64,000 nucleotides of DNA, from the NCBI GenBank assembly GCA_963768025.1, contig CAVYGM010000026.1:310001-374000 (forward strand). The letters are read 5' to 3'. The DNA comes from CAVYGM01 sp963768025. GTDB lineage: Bacteria > Bacteroidota > Bacteroidia > Cytophagales > Spirosomataceae. Position 1 is the first letter of the stretch. The number at the start of each line of letters is the position of its first letter. Positions 36,074-45,988 of this stretch are shown piece after piece. The translations under genes and the position numbers were made by a program. The notes under the pieces were generated by a model. That model was not told the DNA's origin, did not search any database, and was given only the letters and a program-made list of their open reading frames with translations.

Positions 36074-36973
36074 TTAATTTGGCTTTTTAAGGATAATGAC
36101 CCAACCCGAACCGCTTTTGACGCTGTGGGTTGCGGCAAAGTCCTCCTGATTGGTGGCAATTGAAAAATTTGCCAGGCTATTGAAGTAACCCAGGTCCTCA
36201 CCAACTCCGACCTCACCAAACGTGTGGACGAGGGGCATAGTACCTTTAAATAATACGGTTTGGCCGTATCGTATCACTACTTCTATTTTTTCGCCAGGTT
36301 GAATACCTAACTTCCCAAAAAGTCCCTTGTCAATATCTGTCCACACGTTTCCGTATTGGGTATCCAAAACCGGAATGGAACCCACCAGGCTATCTTGATT
36401 AAAGTAGGGCTTTGTGTAAGGTAATTTTTCGACCGTAGCGGGTAGGAGTTGGCCAATTTGGGCCATGGTCACTTTTCGGGAGGCCAGCAGGGCGCCGGTG
36501 TAGGCGTAAACATCCCTTCCATGAAATGTATACGAGTCGGCGGAGTTTCGTCGGCGGTTCACTGCCTCGTCAATTTCCCTTACTTCTTCAATTCCCAGAA
36601 GTTCGGCTACGTGGGTAAGGGTTCCGTTGTCTGGGGTTACGAAGTAGTGTCCGGAGCGGCTTAGCATAACCACCGATTTGCGCTGAGTTCCAACCCCAGG
36701 ATCACAAACGGAAACAAACACCGTCCCGGCCGGCCAATAGGGGGCTGCCTGTACCAACCGGTAGGAGGCTTCCCAAACATCGTAGGCCGGAATTTCGTGG
36801 GTAATGTCGAAGATATTCAGGCGGGGAGAAACTCCAATTGCAACCCCTTTCATCGCCGAAACGGCTCCATCCTTCACGCCAAAATCCGATTGGAACACCA
36901 AAATCCCGTTTTGCGCGTGGCAATACTGGGAAAAAAGGAAGAGGATAAAAAGTTTTTTTTGAAAAATTGACAT
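36074..36973 (-). CDS. SAM hydroxide adenosyltransferase (DUF62) family protein with signal peptide
   Basis: A 299-residue member of the SAM-dependent chlorinase/fluorinase-like (DUF62) family, which hydrolyses S-adenosylmethionine to adenosine and methionine. Core motifs: VFQSDFGVKDGAVSAMKGVA, FDITHEIPAYDVWEASYRLV, FVSVCDPGVGTQRKSVVML, FVTPDNGTLTHVAELLGI and DTYGN-like DTQYGNVWTDI. Unusually the protein begins with a signal peptide (FILFLFSQYCHAQNG), so it should act outside the cytoplasm. Ends two bases from the convergent nspC stop. Confidence 0.88.
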   Translation of the reverse strand: MSIFQKKLFILFLFSQYCHAQNGILVFQSDFGVKDGAVSAMKGVAIGVSPRLNIFDITHEIPAYDVWEASYRLVQAAPYWPAGTVFVSVCDPGVGTQRKSVVMLSRSGHYFVTPDNGTLTHVAELLGIEEVREIDEAVNRRRNSADSYTFHGRDVYAYTGALLASRKVTMAQIGQLLPATVEKLPYTKPYFNQDSLVGSIPVLDTQYGNVWTDIDKGLFGKLGIQPGEKIEVVIRYGQTVLFKGTMPLVHTFGEVGVGEDLGYFNSLANFSIATNQEDFAATHSVKSGSGWVIILKKPN

Positions 36974-37196
36974 GGTACAGCGTTGGGTAAAACCGAGGGT
37001 TAATCGATATTCCTCATATGGAGCCGGTTTTGGAGGTAAGTACCAAAAATCCAGCCTGAGAGAGGGGAACGGATCAGCTTAATTTCACTTCAAATCTACC
37101 CCAAAAAGACCTACTTTACCAGAGCCGCAGACAGCCGGGCAAACTATAATTTTGATATTTTAGGGTGAACTACCCCAAACTCTACAAGGTTTTTTG

Positions 37197-37204
37197 TACA
37201 TTTG
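37197..37204 (+). promoter_or_regulatory. Candidate -7 element upstream of pyrG
   Basis: TACATTTG, 35 bases before the pyrG start, fits TAnnTTTG. No TTG at the right distance upstream. The 265-base gap 36974-37238 between divergent genes shows nothing else clear. Confidence 0.4.
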
Positions 37205-37238
37205 TATCCCGTAATCATAGTAAAAAAAGCAATGTCTT

Positions 37239-38885
37239 ATGGCTTCTAAAGGGCAAAAGACCGCTAAGTACATATTCGTTACGGGCGGCGTCACTTCATC
37301 ACTAGGCAAAGGAATTATTGCCTCCTCTCTGGCAAAACTGCTACAATCACGGGGCCTTACGGTCACTATTCAGAAATTCGATCCTTATATTAACGTTGAT
37401 CCGGGAACGCTTAATCCGTACGAGCATGGCGAATGCTATGTCACGGAGGACGGGGCCGAAACCGATCTTGACCTGGGGCATTACGAGCGTTTTTTGAACG
37501 TCCGTACCTCTCAGGAAAATAACGTCACCACCGGGCGAATCTACTACAATGTGATCATGCGGGAACGCAGGGGCGATTTTTTGGGCCGGACGGTTCAGGT
37601 AGTTCCCCACATCACGGATGAAATCAAGCGGAATATGATGCTGCTGGGTGAAACCGGCGACTACGATGTGGTCATCACCGAAATCGGGGGGTGCGTGGGC
37701 GATATCGAATCGCTTCCCTTTATCGAGGCCGTGCGTCAAATCAAATTTGAGCTGGGCCAAAACGATACCCTCATGATTCACCTGACCCTGATTCCCTATC
37801 TTTCTTCGGCGGGCGAACTCAAAACCAAACCCACCCAGCACTCGGTCAGAATGTTGCAGGAGGCGGGAATCCAGCCCGATATCCTGGTCTGTCGCACCGA
37901 GCACCCCTTGCCCGTTGACCTACGGAAAAAGATAGCCCTCTTCTGTAACGTGCAGGTAAGTTCGGTGATCGAGGCAATGGACGCCGAAACGATCTACGAT
38001 GTTCCCATCCTGATGCGGAAGGAAAGACTCGATCAGCGGGCCTTGTACATGCTGGACATCTACAACGATCAGGATGCCGAGCTGGAAACCTGGAAAAATT
38101 TCCTGTCGAAGCTAAAAAATCCTAAGGATTCCATTCGCATTGGTCTGGTGGGTAAGTACGTCGAACTCCACGATGCCTACAAGTCCATCGCCGAATCCTT
38201 TATTCATGCCGGTGCCGTGAATGAGTGCAAGGTGTATATCGAATGGATTCATTCCGAATCCCTTACTCCCGAAAATGCCATCGAAAAGCTGTCCGATCTG
38301 GATGGCGTGCTGGTAGCACCTGGCTTTGGGGAGCGGGGCATTGAGGGGAAAATAGAGGCGATTAGGTACGTGAGAGAAAACGGAATTCCGTTTTTTGGAA
38401 TATGCCTGGGTATGCAGATGGCCGTAATCGAGTATGCGCGCAACGTGCTGGGACTGGAAGGAGCCCATTCCTTTGAAATGGACCACGAAACTCCCCATCC
38501 GGTCATTCACCTGATGGACGACCAAAAGGATGTGACAAACAAGGGCGGTACCATGCGCTTGGGAGCCTATGCGTGTAAGATCAAGAAGGATTCCCTTATT
38601 CACGAGATTTATGGGAAGACCATGATCAGTGAAAGGCATCGTCACCGCTACGAGTTTAATAATAAGTACCTGAAAATCTTTGAGGAAGGAGGAATGATAG
38701 CAACCGGGATAAATCCTGAAAACAACCTGGTCGAAATCATGGAACTCCCGAATCACCCGTACTTTATTGGCGTGCAGTTCCACCCGGAATTGAAAAGCAC
38801 CGTGATGAGCCCCCATCCACTTTTCGTAAATTTTGTAAAATCAGCCCTGAGCTATTCTTTACAGAAACGAACTGTTATGCAGTAA
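37239..38885 (+). CDS. pyrG: CTP synthase
   Basis: A 548-residue enzyme that makes CTP from UTP, ATP and glutamine. Synthetase domain: KYIFVTGGVTSSLGKGIIAS, QKFDPYINVDPGTLNPYEHG, TDLDLGHYERF and EIGGCVGDIESLPFIEAVRQ. Glutaminase domain: GVLVAPGFGERGIEGKIEAI, nucleophile Cys in FFGICLGMQMAVIEYARNVL, then ERHRHRYEFN and VQFHPELKS. Full length, intact. Confidence 0.98.
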   Translation: MASKGQKTAKYIFVTGGVTSSLGKGIIASSLAKLLQSRGLTVTIQKFDPYINVDPGTLNPYEHGECYVTEDGAETDLDLGHYERFLNVRTSQENNVTTGRIYYNVIMRERRGDFLGRTVQVVPHITDEIKRNMMLLGETGDYDVVITEIGGCVGDIESLPFIEAVRQIKFELGQNDTLMIHLTLIPYLSSAGELKTKPTQHSVRMLQEAGIQPDILVCRTEHPLPVDLRKKIALFCNVQVSSVIEAMDAETIYDVPILMRKERLDQRALYMLDIYNDQDAELETWKNFLSKLKNPKDSIRIGLVGKYVELHDAYKSIAESFIHAGAVNECKVYIEWIHSESLTPENAIEKLSDLDGVLVAPGFGERGIEGKIEAIRYVRENGIPFFGICLGMQMAVIEYARNVLGLEGAHSFEMDHETPHPVIHLMDDQKDVTNKGGTMRLGAYACKIKKDSLIHEIYGKTMISERHRHRYEFNNKYLKIFEEGGMIATGINPENNLVEIMELPNHPYFIGVQFHPELKSTVMSPHPLFVNFVKSALSYSLQKRTVMQ

Positions 38886-38934
38886 GTTAATGGTTTGATG
38901 AAGAAGAATAATCCCATTCCACCGAAATCTTCCT

Positions 38935-38942
38935 TACCTTTG
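38935..38942 (+). promoter_or_regulatory. Candidate -7 element upstream of yidC
   Basis: TACCTTTG fits TAnnTTTG about 93 bases before the yidC start. No -33 match at normal distance. Confidence 0.33.
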
Positions 38943-39034
38943 CATTCCTAATTTTAGAAGCACTAGCCTGGAATTGGGCTCCAAACTCCTCATTTTTAAA
39001 ATGGGGAAATAATTTTATATTACTTAGTTAACAA

Positions 39035-40880
39035 ATGGAAAGAAATCAAGTCATTGGCTTAGTACTTATCTTACTAATGCTGATTGGGTACCAGGTGTTG
39101 GTGCCAAAACCAGAAGTACCCGTCCCAACCGCCCAGCAACAGGTTAATCCAGCAACTCCCTCCCCTGTCACTACCCCAACTTCTGATAGCATTGCTGTTC
39201 TCGACAGCGCTCAGGCTTCGGCTGCTTATGGCGACTTTGCCTCTGCCGCTCGGGGCCAAAACCAGGACCTTGACCATAGAAACCAACGATGTACAGGTTG
39301 TTTTCTCCAATAAAGGTGGCGTATTGAAAGAGGTGATGTTGAAAAAGTACAAAACCTACGACCAAAAACCGCTGTATCTTTTATCGGCTGAGCATAGCAG
39401 CTTTCAGCTGAATCTGCCTACTGCCAAGGGTATGGTTGATTTGGCAAACCTTTATTTTACTACCTCTGCTACCAATAAAACCCTGACTGAAAAAGATTCG
39501 GCCGTTGTGACGTATCGGTTGGCTTTGTCGGCGAACCAGTACGTAGAACAAACGTATGTGGTGCGGGGTACTGGGTACGTAATAGACTACGGGATTCAGG
39601 CCAAAGGGGTAGGTGTGGCAAATCAACCTTTGTCGTACCGGTGGCAAAATGAGATGCTGAAATTCGAAAATGACTTGTTGGAAAACCGCAAGGCCGTTAC
39701 GCTTAATTACTATACAGACGGCCTCGAAAGCCTAAGCCCAACGCCCGACAGCGACACCGATGCAGAGGCCGAAAGTCCGGTTAAGTGGTTCACCATGAAG
39801 CATAAGTATTTTCTGGCTGGGCTTATTTCGGAAAGTGCGCCCTTGCAGGATGTAAAGTTGGAAGCCAACGTCAATCCGTCCGATTCGACTATTGTAAAAA
39901 CGCTCATCGTGCAGGGGTCCATCCCCGCCGCTGCCCTCGGCAATGGACAGGCCCTGTATAAGTACTACATGGGTCCCAACGACTACCATATTCTTGGGGA
40001 GGTACAGGCTGAAAACTTTGATGAGAACGTGTATTTGGGGTATGCTTTCCTGAAGCCGATTAACGAATACATTCTGGTACCGCTCTTCAACTTGCTGGAA
40101 AACTTTATTTCCAATTACGGCTTGCTGATCATCTGTTTGGTTTTGATTGTTAAAGCCCTTCTGACTCCCTTGACTTATAAGTCGTACGTGAGTATGGCCA
40201 AAATGAGGGTACTGGCTCCGGAACTAGAAGAATTGAAAAAGAAGAACCCGGACGACATGGCCAAGCAGCAGCAGGATCAAATGAAGCTCTATCAGCAGGT
40301 GGGGGTGAGTCCACTGAGTGGCTGTGTGCCGGTGCTTGCCACCATGCCCATTTTGTTTTCGCTGTTCTTTTTATTCCCCAATTTGATCGAGTTGCGCCAG
40401 GAATCTTTCCTGTGGGCCGAGGACCTTTCTACCTACGACTCCTTCCTGAAACTGCCCTTTTCTATTCCGTTTTACGGTAGTCACGTGAGTTTGTTCACCT
40501 TACTCATGACCGTTTCCAGCATCGTGTACGCGTATTACAACAATCAGATGACCCCAACCCAGCCTGGGCCCGTCAATATGAAGTTTCTGAGCTATGTGAT
40601 GCCGTTGATGTTCATGTTTGTGTTGAACAACTTTCCCGCTGGTCTGACTTTTTATTATTTTGTGTCAAACGTCGTGACCATTGGCCAGCAGCTCTTAATT
40701 CGTCGGTTTGTAGATGAGGACAAAATCAAACGGATTCTGGATGAGAATCGCATCAAGAATGCTTCGGGACCGAAGAAACAATCCAAGTTTCAGCAGTACC
40801 TTGAAAAAACCCTTCAGGCCGGGGAGGAAGCCAAGCGTAAACAGGCCGAACTGGAAAAAAAGCAGGGAAAACGTAAATAA
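39035..40880 (+). CDS. yidC: Membrane protein insertase YidC, one frameshift
   Basis: Inner-membrane insertase. N-terminal anchor ERNQVIGLVLILLMLIGYQV starts at 39035; one extra base in the G run near 39257-39262 breaks the frame, after which the periplasmic domain (IETNDVQVVFSNKGGVLKEV, VEQTYVVRGTGYVIDYGIQA) and the membrane core (ISNYGLLIICLVLIVKALLT, YKSYVSMAKMRVLAPELEEL, VSPLSGCVPVLATMPILFSL) run intact to 40880. A Lys-rich tail (AGEEAKRKQAELEKKQGKRK) is typical. As yidC is essential, the break is most likely a sequence error. Confidence 0.95.
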
Positions 40881-40910
40881 TGGTGTAACACAAGGTATAC
40901 CATGGATATG

Positions 40911-40950
40911 TAGGGTAACGTTTTTCTTCCTAAACGTTACCCTATGTTTT
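40911..40950 (+). terminator. Terminator after yidC
   Basis: TAGGGTAACGTTT (40911-40923) pairs perfectly with AAACGTTACCCTA (40932-40944), followed by TGTTTTT. Confidence 0.88.
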
Positions 40951-41008
40951 TAACCGAGGAGCCCATCTACACACTATTGCCCATAACTTAACTTGAACTA
41001 TATATTGT

Positions 41009-42715
41009 ATGCACTTGCTTGGTAAAATTCTGATTGTCGTTGCGATCTGTCTGACTACTTCAGTACAGGCTCAGATGTTTGATCAGGCCGAACGGAAATT
41101 CAAAGAGGGTGTAAGTGTATACAACCTTGGCCAGTACGATTTGGCCATGCAGACGTTCGCAGAAATTACCTCCCGCTATGCTACAACAGAATTTGCCCCC
41201 TTGGCCCATTATTATTATGGATTGTCCGCCAACAAGCTAAAAAAATACAAAGAGAGCAATCTCATGATCAATCAGCTATTGACGCGCTTTCCCCGCTGGG
41301 AACAACGCGACGAAGCCTACTACCTACTGGGTGTGAACTACCTGGCGCTGGAAGAATACAACCGGGGGCTTGACTATTTAAATCGAATTGGGGATTCGGA
41401 TTTTGGCAAGGATATTCAGGGTGTTAAACAATTTTACATCCAAAACATTAACTCCATCCCGATCCTGAAATCATTGAACACTACCCATCCCAATGATCGG
41501 ATTATTGCCCAGGCCCTGGTGATGCAGATTCAGGCAAAATCCTCCAATAAAGCCGAACTGGAATTGTCTGATCAACTCACCAATCAGTTTGGTATAGAAG
41601 GAGTTAAAGAAGAAAAAGCGGTACAGCCGGAACCTGCTTCCCCTGCCCCCTACGAGAAGAAATGGACCAAGGGCTATTACAATGTGGCCGTGTTGTTTCC
41701 GTATAGGCTAGCCGATTTCCGGTCATCGAAACGGAACTTGAGCAACCAATACGCGTATGACTATTTTGCCGGGTTGCAGATAGCCCGCCAAACCTTGCAG
41801 GCCGAGGGTGTCCTCGTGAATATCCAGGCCTACGACGTGGGAAATGAAGAGTCCGTGGTGCTCAACATGATGAACAACACGTTTTTCCGGCAAACAGACT
41901 TAATTTTCGGTCCGCTCTACTCCAAGCCGTTCGAATTGGTTTCTTCTTTTGCAACCCTCAACAATATCGTTATGGTTAATCCTTTGGCCACGGATGGATC
42001 CTTGCTGAGCAATGGTGAGTGGGTATATCTGGCTCATCCATCCATTCAAAGCCAGACCCAGGAGATTATCAAACTGGCCAAGAACATTAGCCGGGTACCC
42101 GTTGCTGCCATCTATTATGGATCTACGACCAAAGATTCCACCATGGCCTTTACCTATCGCGACGAATTAATAAAAGTAGGAGGTAAGGTTCTGGAAATGA
42201 AAGAGTTGAAGGGAGAGGCTGATGTTATGAACAGCCGGGTTTCGCAATTCGTAGCCGAAAAGCCGACCCATTTTGTTTTATTTTCAACGGATACCAAAGC
42301 AGGGCGTGCCTTCATGAATGTGTTGGCGGGCCGCAACCTGAACACCCTTCCGGTAATTGCTTCCGCGAATAGTTTTGATTTTTATCGGTCAAGGCCAGGG
42401 GGCTATGGTCGAAATCTCTACCTTATCGAGACGGATTATGTAGACCTTATGAAAGATTCTATCAAAGAGTTTCAGGTAAAGTATTACAACAAAACAAATA
42501 CCCTGCCTTCGGTGTACTCCTACCAGGGATACGACCAAATGTTGTTCTTTGGCCGGATGCTCGGAAAATACAACGCCCAATTGAAGGATGGGATCGTGCT
42601 CCGGAAGTACGAGGAAGATTACCTCCTGGCTGGGTTTGATTTTACCAAGTCCCGGGATAACAAAGTTTCATCTCTGTTGAAATACGAAGATTCCCGCTGG
42701 GTTCCCCTGGAATGA
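41009..42715 (+). CDS. TPR plus type 1 periplasmic-binding-fold protein (LpoA-like layout)
   Basis: 568 residues with signal peptide (AICLTTSVQAQ). Residues about 25-200 are TPR-like helices (AERKFKEGVSVYNLGQYDLA, EFAPLAHYYYGLSANKLKKY, RDEAYYLLGVNYLALEEYNR); after a Pro/Glu linker, from about 215, comes a type 1 periplasmic binding fold (YNVAVLFPYRLADFRSS, YFAGLQIARQTLQAEGVLVN, DLIFGPLYSKPFELVSSFAT, YSYQGYDQMLFFGRMLGKYN). This combination matches LpoA, the outer-membrane activator of PBP1A, although no lipobox is present here. It could instead bind an amino acid-like ligand. Confidence 0.72.
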   Translation: MHLLGKILIVVAICLTTSVQAQMFDQAERKFKEGVSVYNLGQYDLAMQTFAEITSRYATTEFAPLAHYYYGLSANKLKKYKESNLMINQLLTRFPRWEQRDEAYYLLGVNYLALEEYNRGLDYLNRIGDSDFGKDIQGVKQFYIQNINSIPILKSLNTTHPNDRIIAQALVMQIQAKSSNKAELELSDQLTNQFGIEGVKEEKAVQPEPASPAPYEKKWTKGYYNVAVLFPYRLADFRSSKRNLSNQYAYDYFAGLQIARQTLQAEGVLVNIQAYDVGNEESVVLNMMNNTFFRQTDLIFGPLYSKPFELVSSFATLNNIVMVNPLATDGSLLSNGEWVYLAHPSIQSQTQEIIKLAKNISRVPVAAIYYGSTTKDSTMAFTYRDELIKVGGKVLEMKELKGEADVMNSRVSQFVAEKPTHFVLFSTDTKAGRAFMNVLAGRNLNTLPVIASANSFDFYRSRPGGYGRNLYLIETDYVDLMKDSIKEFQVKYYNKTNTLPSVYSYQGYDQMLFFGRMLGKYNAQLKDGIVLRKYEEDYLLAGFDFTKSRDNKVSSLLKYEDSRWVPLE

Positions 42716-42769
42716 TTTGAATTCCCATCACCCGAGTTTATTTAGTAGCTTACCCTTGAATACCCCATC

Positions 42770-44068
42770 ATGAATATCGCCACCAGTAAGGCCCTTTTTG
42801 AAAAAGCAAACAACTTTATTCCCGGCGGAGTCAATTCTCCCGTTCGGGCGTTTAAAGCCGTAGGAGGTACCCCTATTTTTATAAAATCAGCCAAAGGCCC
42901 TTACATCTTTGACGAGGATGGAAATCAGTACATTGAGCTCATCAATTCATGGGGCCCGATGATCCTGGGACACGCTCATGAGCTGATTGAAAAAGCAGTT
43001 TCTGATGCGATTCAGCATTCCTTTTCCTTCGGCGCACCTACGCGCAGGGAGGTAGAAATGGCCGAGCTCATCGTGTCCATGGTACCTTCGGTAGAGAAGG
43101 TCAGGATGGTGAATTCGGGGACCGAGGCTACCATGTCGGCGATCAGAGTTGCGAGGGGATTCACCGGCCGGGACAAAATTGTAAAGTTTGAAGGGTGCTA
43201 CCACGGCCACGGCGATAGTTTCCTGATTGCTGCCGGCAGTGGAGCCGTTACCTTCGGTACGCCTGATAGTCCGGGTGTACCAATAGGGGTAGCCAACGAC
43301 ACCCTTACCGCCCCCTTCAACGATCTGGGGGCAGTCAAAACTTTGATTGAGGCGAATCCAGCCCAAATCGCCGCCATTATCATTGAACCGGTGGTAGGTA
43401 ATATGGGGTGTGTATTACCTGAATCTGGCTTTTTGGAAGGCCTCCGGAGCCTGTGTGACCAGGAAGGTATCCTCTTGATTTTTGATGAGGTCATGACTGG
43501 CTTCCGCCTTTCCAGGGGTGGGGCCCAGGAACGACTGGGGGTTGTGCCTGATATGACCACCCTGGGTAAGATTATCGGTGGTGGGATGCCGGTTGGTGCC
43601 TACGGCGGACGCGAGGAAATCATGAACTACGTTTCACCGGCAGGGCCGGTGTATCAGGCCGGTACCTTGTCGGGGAATCCCATTGCCATGGCCGCGGGCC
43701 TTGCCATGCTCACCTACCTCAACGAGCACCAGGAAGTATACCTGACCCTCGACCAATCGGGGATGAAACTCGCCCAGGGCTTCCGGAAAAGCCTGGAAAA
43801 ACTCGGGAAGGGGTATACCATAAATCAGATCGGGTCCATGTACACGCTGTTCTTTACCGATCAGCCCGTCACTGATTTTCCCTCCGCAAAAACATCTGAT
43901 CTGAGCTTGTACGGTAGGTACTTCCATGCCATGCTCAATCGTGGGGTGTATCTGGGGCCGTCCCAGTTTGAGAGTATGTTTCTCTCTACTGCCTTAGAGG
44001 ATACCCACCTTGATCAGATTATTGAAGCCAACGAAGAAGCCGTAAAAGAGGTAATCGAAAGGCCATAA
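42770..44068 (+). CDS. hemL: Glutamate-1-semialdehyde 2,1-aminomutase
   Basis: A 432-residue PLP enzyme making 5-aminolevulinate for heme in the C5 pathway. Signatures: NNFIPGGVNSPVRAFKAVGG, MVNSGTEATMSAIRVARGFT, KFEGCYHGHGDSFLIAAGSG, LIFDEVMTGFRLSRGGAQER and the PLP lysine in TTLGKIIGGGMPVGAYGGRE, then AGTLSGNPIAMAAGLAML. Full length, intact. Separate 54 bases from the upstream gene. Confidence 0.97.
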   Translation: MNIATSKALFEKANNFIPGGVNSPVRAFKAVGGTPIFIKSAKGPYIFDEDGNQYIELINSWGPMILGHAHELIEKAVSDAIQHSFSFGAPTRREVEMAELIVSMVPSVEKVRMVNSGTEATMSAIRVARGFTGRDKIVKFEGCYHGHGDSFLIAAGSGAVTFGTPDSPGVPIGVANDTLTAPFNDLGAVKTLIEANPAQIAAIIIEPVVGNMGCVLPESGFLEGLRSLCDQEGILLIFDEVMTGFRLSRGGAQERLGVVPDMTTLGKIIGGGMPVGAYGGREEIMNYVSPAGPVYQAGTLSGNPIAMAAGLAMLTYLNEHQEVYLTLDQSGMKLAQGFRKSLEKLGKGYTINQIGSMYTLFFTDQPVTDFPSAKTSDLSLYGRYFHAMLNRGVYLGPSQFESMFLSTALEDTHLDQIIEANEEAVKEVIERP

Positions 44069-44102
44069 TACCCACCTTGCCGGTAGGCTAACCCTCCCTT
44101 CC

Positions 44103-45074
44103 ATGCGATTTTATTCTATTATCATTCCGGTTTATAATCGTCCCGAAGAACTCAACGAACTCTTGGAAAGCCTCACCCGGCAAACCTACCGGAATTTTGA
44201 AGTGATCATCATCGAAGATGGTTCCACCCTGAGTTCCCGCGAGGTAGTTGACCAGTACCTACCAGTACTTGCTATTCAGTACGTTGAAATTGAGAATATT
44301 GGCCAGGGTTTTGCCAGAAACCTGGGCTTTCAAAAGGCCAAAGGCGATTACTTTATCGTTTTCGATTCGGATACCCTTTTACCGCCTCATTACCTCCACG
44401 CGGTCACTACCTACCTGAGCGAAAACTTTCTGGATGCATTTGGTGGACCCGATCGCGCGGACGAGAATTTCTCGCCCATTCAGAAAGCCATAAGTTACGC
44501 CATGACCTCCTTTTTTACCACGGGAGGCATTCGGGGAAAATCCAAGAATGCGGGAGGGGCTTTTCAGCCCCGAAGTTTTAATATGGGCCTATCCCGTCGG
44601 GTTTTTCAGGAGACAGGGGGATTTGCCAAGAGGGATATGGGGGAAGATATCGAGTTGGGGATCAGGCTGGGGCAGCAAAACTATCGAATGGGTATCATCC
44701 CCGAGGCCTTTGTGTATCATAAGCGACGCGGCAATTTTCGCGATTTTTGGAAACAAGTTCATTCCTTTGGCCGCACCCGGTTTTTGCTGGATGCTCTTCA
44801 TCCCAAAGCCGGGCTGATAAAACCTGTTCATGCCTTTCCGTCCTTATTCCTGCTGTATTGCCTTTTCATACCAGTTTGGTATATCATCTTCCCCTTACTG
44901 GGCTGGATTTCCCTGGCGGGGCTACTCCTAATTACAGCAACTATTTTTTTTGATTCCTGGGTAAAAAACAGGAGTTCAAAAGTCGCGCTTTATAGCGTGG
45001 CGGCCAGCTTTGTGCAGTTATTCGGCTATGGAAGTGGTTTTTTGAGGGAGGGTATCAAGCGTTTAATTTCCTGA
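44103..45074 (+). CDS. Glycosyltransferase family 2 protein
   Basis: A 323-residue GT-A enzyme: YSIIIPVYNRPEELNELLES start, IIEDGSTLSS, DXD-type FIVFDSDTLLPPHYL, acceptor region GGIRGKSKNAGGAFQPRSFN and the GEDIELGIRL catalytic region. Two to three C-terminal hydrophobic segments (LFLLYCLFIPVWYIIFPLLG, ISLAGLLLITATIFF) anchor it in the membrane. Donor and acceptor unknown. Lies 34 bases after hemL. Confidence 0.9.
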   Translation: MRFYSIIIPVYNRPEELNELLESLTRQTYRNFEVIIIEDGSTLSSREVVDQYLPVLAIQYVEIENIGQGFARNLGFQKAKGDYFIVFDSDTLLPPHYLHAVTTYLSENFLDAFGGPDRADENFSPIQKAISYAMTSFFTTGGIRGKSKNAGGAFQPRSFNMGLSRRVFQETGGFAKRDMGEDIELGIRLGQQNYRMGIIPEAFVYHKRRGNFRDFWKQVHSFGRTRFLLDALHPKAGLIKPVHAFPSLFLLYCLFIPVWYIIFPLLGWISLAGLLLITATIFFDSWVKNRSSKVALYSVAASFVQLFGYGSGFLREGIKRLIS

Positions 45075-45080
45075 CCTGAT

Positions 45081-45845
45081 TCACTTGGTGCAATAATAAA
45101 TCAGTTCGTTGGCAGGTAGGGCAAATCGCTTAACCTCCGCGGGGCCAAGCTCGTCCATCACAAACCGATCTTCCTTAACGTCAAACCCTCCCTTGCTCAA
45201 TTCCCGGGCGTAGTCACGGCCAAATAGCCGCAAGTGATCGTTTTGCCAAAAATGCTTTTCTCTTTCGCGAGGTTCAGTAATGGTGGAATCTTCGTAGGTA
45301 GTCGCCCGGCTCATGTCCTGTGGGGATTGTATGATTGCCCAGCCGCCGGGTTTGAGCACGCGATGGAGTTCACTGGTAGCTTTTACATAATCATCCACGT
45401 GTTCCATTACATGATTACAGATGGCCACGTCGAAGGTATTCTCGGCGAATGGAATCGCATGAATATCCATTTTTACCTTGGCTAGCGGGGATTCTATATC
45501 GGCTGTTATGTAATCCAAATTTTTCATTTGCTCAAACCGGTCAATAAAGCAGTATTCCGGGGCAACATGCAGTACTTTCAAGTCCGCGGTAAAAAAATTG
45601 GTCTTCCTTTTCATGTACAGGTACATCAACCGATGACGTTCCAAGGCGAGGCAATTGGGGCAGAGGGCATTATCCCGGCCCTTACGACCGTAGGGCAGAA
45701 ACTTGGAATAATGGTGGTCGCAAACCGGGCATGTTACTAGATCACCAGCGTGGAAAAGGCCTAAAAACCGGGCTGCCCAGTGTCCGATTCTCTGTAAAAA
45801 TGGGCGCGGAACATACCTTAACACAAGACTGATAATTGATTTCAT
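45081..45845 (-). CDS. Class I SAM-dependent methyltransferase with N-terminal zinc-ribbon-like motif
   Basis: 254 residues. Residues about 35-70 contain CPVCDHHYSKFLPYG and later CPNCLALERHR, a four-Cys zinc-ribbon-like arrangement. The methyltransferase core follows: LKVLHVAPEYCFIDRF, ITADIESPLAKVKMDIHAIP, FDVAICNHVMEHVDDYVKAT, LHRVLKPGGWAIIQSPQDMS. The long KHFWQNDHLRLFGRDYAREL fits this SAM-methyltransferase subgroup often near glycosyltransferases. Convergent with the GT2 gene, seven bases apart. Substrate unknown. Confidence 0.85.
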   Translation of the reverse strand: MKSIISLVLRYVPRPFLQRIGHWAARFLGLFHAGDLVTCPVCDHHYSKFLPYGRKGRDNALCPNCLALERHRLMYLYMKRKTNFFTADLKVLHVAPEYCFIDRFEQMKNLDYITADIESPLAKVKMDIHAIPFAENTFDVAICNHVMEHVDDYVKATSELHRVLKPGGWAIIQSPQDMSRATTYEDSTITEPREREKHFWQNDHLRLFGRDYARELSKGGFDVKEDRFVMDELGPAEVKRFALPANELIYYCTK

Positions 45846-45988
45846 GCGAATTATCTTGGAATAATGTATTTTTGAGACGTAAAGTTACGGGCAACTTATC
45901 AAAATTGTACTATTTGCCCGATTGAATTCAAGCAATGTGATGTTGTCCTTGTTGGCCATCCTAGTTATTTAAATCAAAGTAATTGACC

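Noticed and set aside
39035..39313. A programmed frameshift in yidC
   Set aside because: No slippery heptamer with downstream structure was seen, the break lies in a G run, and similar breaks occur in unrelated genes, so an error is simpler.
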